NCBI GenBank assembly: GCA_035654835.1
Contig: DASRVZ010000099.1
Location: 1 to 64,000 of the forward strand
DNA length: 64,000 nt
Origin: UBA4719 sp035654835
GTDB taxonomy: Bacteria > Actinomycetota > Actinomycetes > Actinomycetales > Dermatophilaceae
Direction: 5' to 3'
The notes beneath the pieces were generated by a model. The model worked only from the letters and a program-made list of their open reading frames with translations, did not search any database and was not told where the DNA came from. Numbering within the stretch: the first letter of the stretch is position 1; every line of letters starts with the position of its first letter. Below are positions 52,030-59,457 of this stretch, piece by piece. A program made the position numbers and the translations under genes.

Positions 52030-53000
52030 CCGGTGCTTCTGCCGGGACCCACGCACGCAGCCAGCCCGACGCATGCTCGGTCATCTGGGACAGGGCCCAC
52101 GGCTCGGCCCTGGGCACCGCGCCCGCCGCGTGGTTCTGGATCGCCCTCGAACAGAGCGGTCCGTGGGGGCCTCAGGCAGCGACACAATCCCGCCTGGACC
52201 CTGAGCTCGGCTTGGCGCTGGATGGCCGGGCTCAGGAGGAGCGCGGCCGGCTGATCCTGATCCGTCGCCCTGGTGCCCACTCGACGGTGCACGAAGGGCC
52301 ACATCGGGTCTACCTCGCCGGCGGACTCGCCCATCGTCCTTGGCTGCTGCAAGCAGATCTCCATGACCCGGCCCAGCTTCTCCGGCTGCCCTGGGCTGCT
52401 CTGCGGGAGGGAGACATGGACACGGTCCGCTCCCGGCTGCCGGCGTTCGGCGAGTCCGCACGTCCGATTCTGATGATCTGCTCAAACTCGAAAAGGGACA
52501 TCTGTTGCGCGGTGCGTGGCCGACCGGTGGCGCTTGAGTCCTCGTCCCAGCGTCCGGGCCAGGTGTGGGAGTGCGCACACACCGGCGGACACCGCTTCGC
52601 ACCGACCGGCGTCCTTCTCCCCCATGGCCAGGCTCTCGCCCGGCTTTCCTCGGCAACAGCAGTCGCCGTGGTCGATGCCGCGGCACGGGGCGAGCTGCCT
52701 GTGGAACTGCTGGGCGCGGCGTACGACCGAGGACGCAGCCATCTCACACCACCCGAACAGGCGGCCGAATCGGTTGTGCGACAAAAGATTCAGGAACCGA
52801 CCCTGCTCGCGCTCACCACGAAGGGTGTGCCAGATGCCACCCGGGCGAACGCTTGGTGCTGCCGGGTCAGCCACATCGATGGCCGACGCTGGGATGTCGT
52901 TGCTGTACGCAGCTCAGGCGGACAGGACCGACCTGAGTCCTGCGGCGGGATGGCAGTTCCCACCTGGCAGTGGTCTGTCCTCAGCGGTGTCGGTCCATGA
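52026..53000 (+). CDS. Sucrase/ferredoxin-like (Suc_Fer) family protein
   Basis: A 324-residue protein of the Suc_Fer-like (thioredoxin-fold ferredoxin) family. Family hallmarks are the cysteine-containing SNSKRDICCAVRGRPVA segment (about 153-169) and VWECAHTGGHRFAPTGVLLP (about 180-200), which supply the 2Fe-2S ligands; Cys at the first SNS position (CSNSKRD) is also present. The biological role is unclear. It begins with GTG overlapping the parC stop and ends 20 bp inside the convergent dienelactone hydrolase gene. No signal peptide was seen. Cotranscription with parC is unusual and may be incidental. Confidence 0.85.
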   Translation: MTGASAGTHARSQPDACSVIWDRAHGSALGTAPAAWFWIALEQSGPWGPQAATQSRLDPELGLALDGRAQEERGRLILIRRPGAHSTVHEGPHRVYLAGGLAHRPWLLQADLHDPAQLLRLPWAALREGDMDTVRSRLPAFGESARPILMICSNSKRDICCAVRGRPVALESSSQRPGQVWECAHTGGHRFAPTGVLLPHGQALARLSSATAVAVVDAAARGELPVELLGAAYDRGRSHLTPPEQAAESVVRQKIQEPTLLALTTKGVPDATRANAWCCRVSHIDGRRWDVVAVRSSGGQDRPESCGGMAVPTWQWSVLSGVGP

Positions 53001-53712
53001 AGCCGAGCATCCTCACCCATGCGTCTGAACACGCTGAGGTCCACTCGGTGAAGGTTCGATCGAAGAAGGAGTGCGGGGCGCCGTCGTACAGCGCGTACTC
53101 GTGCTCTTTGCCGGCCTCTGTCAGAGCACGGTCGAACGCCTCGTTGTCCTGGGGTGAGGTCGCCTGGTCGGCGCCGGCTGCCAGCACGAGCAACGGCGCG
53201 GACATCGCCGCGATGTCGTGGAGGACCCCGGCCGGGATGCCATAGAAGCCCATGCAACCCGCGGCACCGAGATCGGTAGCCGCCAACCGCCATGACTCAG
53301 CACCGAACTTGCAGAAGCCGAGAGTGAACACCGGGTCCTTGCTACGTTCCCGCAACCGTGCAGCAGCCGCATGGGCGTCCGCCAGAACGTGAGCCGGCTC
53401 AAGGGCTTTCGCATGCGGCATGTACTCGAAGCCATCATCCCTGGGGTTGGTTCCCGCGGTGCGTCCATACGGGTCGAGCGCCACGACGTCCACGCCCGCG
53501 AGGGCGAAGCTGAGCGCCAGGTCGGTGTAGTACGGGTGCATCCCGCGGATGTCGGGAAGCAGGACCAAGCTGGCCCCGCGGCGGGTCACCGGCACCGCGT
53601 CGTATGCCGCGAACCGGTTTCCGTCTGAGGCGGTCAGCTCACAACGCCCATGCTCACCCACCTCGCTGTATCTGGGAGGGTCTGGCGGACGCTGATCGTT
53701 GGTGAAACACAT
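52981..53712 (-). CDS. Dienelactone hydrolase family protein
   Basis: A 243-residue alpha/beta hydrolase. The nucleophile elbow is LGFCKFGAES with Cys as nucleophile, where the family usually has GFCFGG; the second Gly is replaced, so the elbow is a variant. The Asp is in GADQATSPQDNEAFD and the His is in GAPHSFFDRTF. The N-terminal SLVLLPDIRGMHPYYTDLA stretch matches the family. The ATG at 53712 has GGAG about nine bases upstream; the frame extending to 53862 would overlap parE and is rejected. The substrate is unknown. It lies between the two topoisomerase IV genes. Confidence 0.88.
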   Translation of the reverse strand: MCFTNDQRPPDPPRYSEVGEHGRCELTASDGNRFAAYDAVPVTRRGASLVLLPDIRGMHPYYTDLALSFALAGVDVVALDPYGRTAGTNPRDDGFEYMPHAKALEPAHVLADAHAAAARLRERSKDPVFTLGFCKFGAESWRLAATDLGAAGCMGFYGIPAGVLHDIAAMSAPLLVLAAGADQATSPQDNEAFDRALTEAGKEHEYALYDGAPHSFFDRTFTEWTSACSDAWVRMLGFMDRHR

Positions 53713-53791
53713 GCAGGCAGTCTCCGCCCGTCCCGTCGCGGCCACCAGACCTGAACCGACAGAAGGTGATCGAGAACCTGCGCCTACGTGG

Positions 53792-55996
53792 TCAGGCGTC
53801 GATGCGTTGGCGATCGAGCTCGGCTGCGGAGTCGATGATGAAGTCCTTGCGCGGGGCGACATCGTTGCCCATCAATAGGTCGAAGACCCGTTCGGCGACC
53901 TCGGCGTCCTTCAGAGTCACCCGGCGCAGCGTTCGGTGACGGGGGTCCATGGTCGTCTCGGCCAGCTGGTCGGCGTCCATCTCACCCAGTCCCTTGTAAC
54001 GCTGAAGCGGCTGCTTGACCTTGCGGCCCTTCTTCTCCAGGGAGGTCAGTGTCGTGCGCATCTCCGCCTCGGTATAGGTGTAGATGAGGTCGTTCTTCTT
54101 CCCGCCCGGGTTGATCACCTCGATGCGGTGCAACGGCGGCACCGCGGCGAAGACCCTGCCGGCCTGGACCAACGGGCGCATGTATCGGAAGAACAGGGTC
54201 AACAGCAGCGTGCGGATGTGGGCGCCATCGACATCCGCATCGGTCATGATGATGACCTTGCCGTAGCGGGCGGCCTCGAGATCGAACGAGCGGCCAGAGC
54301 CCGCACCGATGACCTGAAGGATCGCCGCGCACTCGTTGTTCTTCAACATGTCGCCGACGGAGGCCTTCTGGACGTTGAGAATCTTGCCGCGGATCGGTAG
54401 CAGCGCCTGGTGGTCCGAGGACCGGGCAAGCTTGGCGGTGCCGAGCGCGCTGTCGCCCTCAACGATGAACAGCTCGGTCCGCTCGACGTCACTGCTGCGA
54501 CAGTCGGCCAGCTTGGCCGGCAAGGAAGACGTCTCCAAGGCGTTCTTTCGCCGTTGGGTCTCCTTGTGCAGTCGCGCGCTGACCCGCGACTTCATCTCGG
54601 CGACGACCTTTTCCAGAAGGAGCGCCGACTGGGCCTTTTCGCCACGCTTGTTGGAGGTCAGCTTTGCGGTGAGCTCTTTCTCGATGATCCTGGACACGAT
54701 GGCTCGGACTGCTGAGGTGCCCAGAACCTCCTTGGTCTGACCCTCGAACTGCGGCTCCGCCAGACGCACCGTCACCACAGCCGTGAGGCCGGCCAGGATG
54801 TCTTCCTTGTCGACCTTGTCCGACCCGACCTTGAGCCGGCGGGCGTTGATCTCCAGCTGCCTGCGGAACACCTTGAGCAGCGACTGCTCGAAGCCCATCA
54901 TGTGGGTCCCGCCCTTCGGCGTGGCGATGATGTTGACGAACGACAGGGCCTTGGTCTCATAGCCGGTGCCCCACCGCAGCGCCACGTCGATGCCACACTC
55001 ACGCTCGACCTCGGTGGGGGTCATGTGGCCGTGCTCGTCCAGCACCGGCACGGTCTCGCGAAACGTCCCGGACCCCTGCACGCGCCACACGTCGGTCAGG
55101 GCCGGGTCGACCGCCAGGAACTCGGCGAACTCGCTGATGCCGCCGTGGTGCAGAAACGTCTCCTCGTGAGGACCGTGCTCGCCCGGCGTGCCCGGCGCGC
55201 CGCGCTCATCGCGGATCACCAAGCTCAGACCCGGGACCAGATACGACGTCTGACGGGCCCGCGAGACCAGCTCGTCGTAGGTGACGGCAGCATCCTTGAT
55301 GAAAATCTGGTGGTCAGGCCAGTAGCGGACCCTGCTGCCGGTCCGACCGCGGGCCGCCTTGCCGACGATGCGCAGCTCGCTGTTGTCCACGTATGCCGTG
55401 AAGCGTGCGTCCGGCGTCTTGACGCCGTTGGCATCGTCGAAGACGCCGGGCTCCCCGCGGTGGAAGCTCATGGCGTAGGTCTTCATCCCACGGTCGACCT
55501 CCACATCGAGGCGGGCGGACAGTGCGTTGACCACCGAGGCGCCCACACCGTGCAGACCACCGGAGGCGGTGTAGGAGCCGCCCCCGAACTTGCCGCCGGC
55601 GTGCAGCTTGGTGAAGACCACCTCGACACCGGACAGACCCGTGCGTGGCTCCAGATCGACAGGAATGCCTCGCCCGTTGTCGCGGACCTCCACCGAACCG
55701 TCGGCCATCAACGCCACATCGATGCGGTCACACACGCCGGCCAGCGCCTCGTCGACCGCATTGTCGATGATCTCCCACACACAGTGCATGAGCCCGCGCG
55801 AGTCGGTCGAGCCGATATACATGCCCGGACGCTTGCGGACCGCCTCAAGACCCTCGAGCACCTGCAGGTGGCGGGCCATGTAGTCAGATGTGCCAGCGTC
55901 AGAGGTGCCAGCGTCAGAGGTGCCAGCGTCAGAGGTGCCGGCGACAGACGCGCCGCCGGCCGTGACGGTCTTCTTGGTGCGGGTGGCGGTGGCCAC
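53792..55996 (-). CDS. parE: DNA topoisomerase IV subunit B (ParE-like type IIA)
   Basis: A 734-residue ATPase subunit. The GHKL motifs are EIIDNAVDEALAG, DNGRGIPVD and GGLHGVGASVVNALS. The TOPRIM domain has EGDSALGTAK, PIRGKILNVQKA and DADVDGAHIRTLLLTLFFRYM, and the C-terminal region carries QPLQRYKGLGEM. The first 40 residues contain an Ala-Gly-Thr-Ser-Asp repeat (TSDAG copies at about 21-38) encoded by 15-bp tandem DNA repeats, absent from typical ParE. The GTG start has GAAAGGA six bases upstream. parC lies on the opposite strand, about 1.8 kb away, separated by the Suc_Fer and dienelactone hydrolase genes. Confidence 0.94.
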   Translation of the reverse strand: MATATRTKKTVTAGGASVAGTSDAGTSDAGTSDAGTSDYMARHLQVLEGLEAVRKRPGMYIGSTDSRGLMHCVWEIIDNAVDEALAGVCDRIDVALMADGSVEVRDNGRGIPVDLEPRTGLSGVEVVFTKLHAGGKFGGGSYTASGGLHGVGASVVNALSARLDVEVDRGMKTYAMSFHRGEPGVFDDANGVKTPDARFTAYVDNSELRIVGKAARGRTGSRVRYWPDHQIFIKDAAVTYDELVSRARQTSYLVPGLSLVIRDERGAPGTPGEHGPHEETFLHHGGISEFAEFLAVDPALTDVWRVQGSGTFRETVPVLDEHGHMTPTEVERECGIDVALRWGTGYETKALSFVNIIATPKGGTHMMGFEQSLLKVFRRQLEINARRLKVGSDKVDKEDILAGLTAVVTVRLAEPQFEGQTKEVLGTSAVRAIVSRIIEKELTAKLTSNKRGEKAQSALLLEKVVAEMKSRVSARLHKETQRRKNALETSSLPAKLADCRSSDVERTELFIVEGDSALGTAKLARSSDHQALLPIRGKILNVQKASVGDMLKNNECAAILQVIGAGSGRSFDLEAARYGKVIIMTDADVDGAHIRTLLLTLFFRYMRPLVQAGRVFAAVPPLHRIEVINPGGKKNDLIYTYTEAEMRTTLTSLEKKGRKVKQPLQRYKGLGEMDADQLAETTMDPRHRTLRRVTLKDAEVAERVFDLLMGNDVAPRKDFIIDSAAELDRQRIDA
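55890..55949 (-). repeat. 15-bp tandem repeats in the parE 5' region
   Basis: GTGCCAGCGTCAGAG is repeated at 55890-55904, 55905-55919 and 55920-55934, with a diverged fourth copy to 55949. On the coding strand it specifies the TSDAG repeats of the ParE N-terminus and stays in frame. Confidence 0.85.
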
Positions 55997-56332
55997 GGAC
56001 GTCCTTTCGGTGCAACGGAAGGGGCCGGCCGGGGCCGACCGCGGAACTCCCTCGCAGGTTATCTCTCACGCCTGACAAGGCGTCGGCAGGCACGCGGAAT
56101 GCAGGCGTGATGAGCATTGCGCGGACAGCGAAACTCGACGCGACTTTGTCCAGATGGTGTCGCGATGCACTTGGGGAAGCAATCCTCGTGTTTGACTGTT
56201 ACTAGCGGCGAATAGGTTCGCCGTCAACACGCACGATCAGAGAAGTGGGTGCAGACGTACGAGGACAGATGCCTGTGAGACGCGTTGACTGTAGAAGACA
56301 GAACGCCCACTACCACGAAATGGATGGCTGAC
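55997..56332. other. Divergent intergenic region between parE and the DUF7455-like gene
   Basis: About 335 bp with no gene. TTGACTGT occurs at 56192-56199 and again at 56285-56292; the first copy is followed by TAGGTT (56213-56218) at a 15-bp spacing, giving a possible but non-optimal promoter for the plus-strand gene. No RNA gene or hairpin was recognised. Confidence 0.5.
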
Positions 56333-56557
56333 GTGACAACTGCACTGGCACCGACCTTGACCGCAGCCGACCGCTGCGACCGCTGTGGCGCCCAGGCCTA
56401 CGTGCTCGTCCGCCTCACTTCAGGGGGCGAACTGCTCTTCTGTGCGCACCACGGCCGCGAGCACCTGCCCAAGCTCCAGCACCTGGCCATCGAGATCCAG
56501 GATGAGACCGAACGGCTGCACGAGACTCCCGCCTCGGCCAGCGTCGAGGAACGCTAG
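56333..56557 (+). CDS. DUF7455-like small zinc-binding protein
   Basis: A 74-residue protein with CDRC followed by FCAHHGREHLPKL, a probable zinc-binding fold conserved in actinobacteria next to topoisomerase and sigma-factor genes. I chose the GTG at 56333 (protein begins TTALAPTLTAADRCDRCGAQ); an ATG at 56324 and a further TTG at 56285 are alternatives. The body contains an AYVLVRLTSGGELLFC stretch and a helical C-terminal half (IEIQDETERLHE). The role is unknown. The primary sigma factor gene often seen close to this family is not in this position here. Confidence 0.75.
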   Translation: MTTALAPTLTAADRCDRCGAQAYVLVRLTSGGELLFCAHHGREHLPKLQHLAIEIQDETERLHETPASASVEER

Positions 56558-56656
56558 ACAGGCTGACTGCTTGGCTGTGAACGGGTTGGCTGTGAACGGG
56601 CTCACCGCGGAGGGTGGCTTGTCGTCGATGCGGCGTTACTGCTGGTCGATACAGCG

Positions 56657-57091
56657 TTACTGCTGCTCGTGACGTCTGCGATCCCAACGGTCTTCGAGGC
56701 GTCGCATGAGCGTCTGCTTGTTCGACTTGGCACCCTTGCCCGCGTGACGCGTCTTGCCTGTCCGCCCCGCATGCTCGTGCTCACGCACCGATCCGTCCTC
56801 ACCGACAGCACCCAGCTTGACCTTGGGCGTCTTGGCCGGCGTGATCGCATAGACGACGCCACCCACCATCAACGCAAAGCCCACAGCGCCCCACCAGACA
56901 ACGTTCTGGACCACGGTCACGAAGACGAGCCCGAGTCCGACAATCACAAAGACGGCGCCGACGATGATGCGGCGACGAAGGCGCGCACGCGCGGCTGATC
57001 CCTGCATCTGCGAGGCGAACTTCGGATCCTCGGCATACAGCGCTTGTTCCATCTGCTCAAGCAGGTGTTGCTCGTGCTCTGAAAGCGGCAC
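56657..57091 (-). CDS. DUF3040 membrane protein
   Basis: A 144-residue protein with the DUF3040 N-terminal segment PLSEHEQHLLEQMEQALYAEDPKFASQM, two transmembrane helices (about 46-68, IIVGAVFVIVGLGLVFVTVV, and 72-91, WGAVGFALMVGGVVYAI) and a basic, His/Arg-rich C-terminal tail. The GTG start at 57091 has GGGAGG six bases upstream; the longer frame to 57178 lacks family similarity. In many actinobacteria it is adjacent to dinB (Pol IV), as here. The function is unknown. Confidence 0.88.
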   Translation of the reverse strand: MPLSEHEQHLLEQMEQALYAEDPKFASQMQGSAARARLRRRIIVGAVFVIVGLGLVFVTVVQNVVWWGAVGFALMVGGVVYAITPAKTPKVKLGAVGEDGSVREHEHAGRTGKTRHAGKGAKSNKQTLMRRLEDRWDRRRHEQQ

Positions 57092-57207
57092 TTTAGACCT
57101 CCCGTGTGCCCGGATCCGCCAACGACTAAGACAGCCCGACGGCCCAACAGTGTTGCCTGAACCGGCGATGCGCGGCACTCGGTCTCACCCTTGCACCAAC
57201 GACTCCC

Positions 57208-58479
57208 TCAGGATATGTCGCCGCGCATCGGAGTGGTAGCCGATCTCTCACCTTGGACCAAGCTGGCCGGGCCAACGGCGCCGGCACCGAACCGTGCGCT
57301 GGCTCGATCCACCGCCCGATCGGCGTCGCGCCAGCCATGCGCCGGTTCGTCGAGCAGACCCTGGATGGGTGCCTGATCGGAGTCCATGAGGCCGGTCATG
57401 CGTACCCCGACCAGGCGCAGCCGGGCACGCTGCAGACCCAGCCCGTCATAGAGCGACAAAGCGGTGGCGAAGATGTCTCGGCTGACGTCGGTCGGGTCAC
57501 GCAGTGTCCTGGATCGCGTGATCGTGGTGAAGTCGGAGAATCGCACCTTGACGGTGATCGTCCGTCCCACCATCCCTGCCGCGCGCACTCGGGCCGCGGT
57601 GCGGTCGCTGAGCTTGAGCAGCTCTCGGTGGATGTATGCGGGGTCGTCCACGTCGTAGGAGAACGTCTCGTCGGCGCCGATGCTGCGTTCACGACGGGTC
57701 GGCACCACCATGCGGGTGTCGCGCCCCCAGGCCAGCTCATGCAGAGCAGGGCCCATGTTGTCGCCAAGAGCTCGCCGTAACGTGTCCCCCGGTGTGTGGG
57801 CGATGTCGGCCACAGTGCGTAGTCCCAGACGTTGCAGCGCCTCCTCGGTGCGGTCACCGACGCCCCACAGCGCGCCGACCGGCAGCTGGTGAAGGAAGCC
57901 GACCGCCTCAGCCTCGGGCACGACGAGCAGGCCGTCGGGTTTGGCCAGGCCCGATGCGAGCTTCGCGATGAACTTGGTCGAGGCAACGCCGACCGAGCAG
58001 GTGATGCCCTGCTCGTCAGCGATCGTGTCGCGGATCTGCTGGGCGATCTGGCGCGGTGTGCCCAGCCGTCGGCGGGCGCCGGACACGTCAAGGAACGCCT
58101 CGTCGATCGACAGCGGCTCGACGATCGGAGTCACGCTGGCGAACACGGCCATCACAGCGTGGGAGATGCGCTCGTAGCGGGCGTAGTCAGGTGCGACAAC
58201 GGCGGCCTGCGGGCACAGCCGACGGGCCCGGGCCATCGGCATCGCAGAAGCAACTCCGAACGCCCGGGCCTCGTAGGTCGCGGACAGCACGACCCCGCGG
58301 TTGCCTCCGCCGCCGATGATGACGGGGGTGCCCTTGAGCTCGGGACGGCTGAGCAGGGACGCCGATGCATAGAACGCGTCCATGTCCACGTGCAGGATCG
58401 AACAACCGTCGTCATCAGGCTGGCGGTCGTCCGGCCGTTCGGGGACGGCGAACTGGCGCCGGCTCATCGTCCCGACCAT
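57208..58479 (-). CDS. dinB: DNA polymerase IV (Y-family)
   Basis: A 423-residue translesion polymerase. The catalytic motifs are HVDMDAFYASA (Asp32, Asp34) and SIDEAFLD (Asp126, Glu127). GVASTKFIAKLASGLAKP is the thumb/palm boundary, and an HhH segment (LWGVGDRTEEALQRLGLRT) and little-finger domain follow. The expected clamp-binding peptide near the C-terminus is not obvious; QAPIQGLLDE lies where it might be. A Met at residue 5 (58467) could be the start. It is upstream of DUF3040, and an 18-bp tandem repeat precedes its start. It probably acts with the DnaE2-like polymerase encoded beyond the methyltransferase. Confidence 0.94.
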   Translation of the reverse strand: MVGTMSRRQFAVPERPDDRQPDDDGCSILHVDMDAFYASASLLSRPELKGTPVIIGGGGNRGVVLSATYEARAFGVASAMPMARARRLCPQAAVVAPDYARYERISHAVMAVFASVTPIVEPLSIDEAFLDVSGARRRLGTPRQIAQQIRDTIADEQGITCSVGVASTKFIAKLASGLAKPDGLLVVPEAEAVGFLHQLPVGALWGVGDRTEEALQRLGLRTVADIAHTPGDTLRRALGDNMGPALHELAWGRDTRMVVPTRRERSIGADETFSYDVDDPAYIHRELLKLSDRTAARVRAAGMVGRTITVKVRFSDFTTITRSRTLRDPTDVSRDIFATALSLYDGLGLQRARLRLVGVRMTGLMDSDQAPIQGLLDEPAHGWRDADRAVDRASARFGAGAVGPASLVQGERSATTPMRGDIS

Positions 58480-58489
58480 CGCCGAGCGG

Positions 58490-58525
58490 CCGGCGACGAG
58501 CCATGAACCGGCGACGAGCCATGGA
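58490..58525. repeat. 18-bp tandem repeat upstream of dinB
   Basis: CCGGCGACGAGCCATGAA (58490-58507) is followed directly by CCGGCGACGAGCCATGGA (58508-58525), one base different. It lies 11 bp upstream of the dinB start. Confidence 0.75.
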
Positions 58526-58578
58526 GCGACGCCTCAGGGGCGTACGCCGCCCCGGCATACGGCGGACAGAGCCGCAGA

Positions 58579-59355
58579 TCAGCTGCGTCGAGCCAGAACG
58601 TGCAGGGCTGCACCGATGTGTCCCAGGAACGCGTAGTGGGGATGACGCGAAGCGGTTTGCTCAAGCTCGAGCAGCGCGGCCCGGTCTGCGTCGGAGTCGA
58701 CGTAGGACGGGGGCACCAGATCACTGAAGATGCGCACGCCATGTGAGTCGTGGACGGCAAGCCCTGCGCCCTCGACAAGGGCTGCGATGCCTGCCGCGTC
58801 AAAGCGCCGGGGCAAGGGATCCGCCGGCCCCCAGCGGCCGTCGTCGCTGGTGAGGGCGTGCTGAGCCTGGGCGAACTGGCCGGCCAGGGCCCGGGCCAGC
58901 ACGGCGGAGATACGGGTGGCGACCACGAGGCTGACGAAGCCGCCCTCGGCGAGAACAGCAGCGATCGATCGTAGGGTCGCCGCCGGATCATCGACGAACT
59001 CCAGCACGCCGTGACAGCACACGAGGTCAGCGTCGGCGTCGGGGTGGACGTCGAGCAGGTTGGCGGCGTCGCCCTGCACAGCCACGATCCGCTCGGCGAC
59101 GCCTGAGTCGGCGGCCCGACGAGACAACGACGCCAGCGCGTCGAGGCTGGGGTCGATGACCGTGACGTGATGACCGAGCCGGGCCAGCGGAACGGCCAGA
59201 CCGCCGGTACCACCGCCCAGATCGACAACTCGCAGGCTGCGACCGAGCCGATGCTCGCGCTCGGCCACGACGGCCCGCACGGACGCCCAGACGGCCGAGG
59301 TGCGTAAGGAGGTCTCAACGCCGCCGCGACGGCTACGCAGGCCTTCATCAACCAC
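58579..59355 (-). CDS. Class I SAM-dependent methyltransferase
   Basis: A 258-residue Rossmann-fold methyltransferase. Motif I is VVDLGGGTGGLAVPLA, followed by VTVIDPSLDALASL and a VCCHGVLEFVDD (motif II-like) segment, in the style of SmtA/UbiE enzymes. The C-terminal part is helical with an HSHGVRIFSDLVPPSY stretch. The substrate is unknown. The GTG at 59355 has GAGGAG seven bases upstream; the longer frame to 59394 is not preferred. It lies between dinB and the DnaE2-like gene on the same strand, an arrangement seen in other actinobacteria, which suggests coexpression but not a shared reaction. Confidence 0.85.
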   Translation of the reverse strand: MVDEGLRSRRGGVETSLRTSAVWASVRAVVAEREHRLGRSLRVVDLGGGTGGLAVPLARLGHHVTVIDPSLDALASLSRRAADSGVAERIVAVQGDAANLLDVHPDADADLVCCHGVLEFVDDPAATLRSIAAVLAEGGFVSLVVATRISAVLARALAGQFAQAQHALTSDDGRWGPADPLPRRFDAAGIAALVEGAGLAVHDSHGVRIFSDLVPPSYVDSDADRAALLELEQTASRHPHYAFLGHIGAALHVLARRS

Positions 59356-59457
59356 GGCAAGACTCCTCTGGTGCTGGTGGCCGCCGACGAGCAAAGGCCT
59401 GAGACGGGGCAGGAGGCCTGACGGGACGACTCGGGTGACGGTCGGATCGGTTCCACC

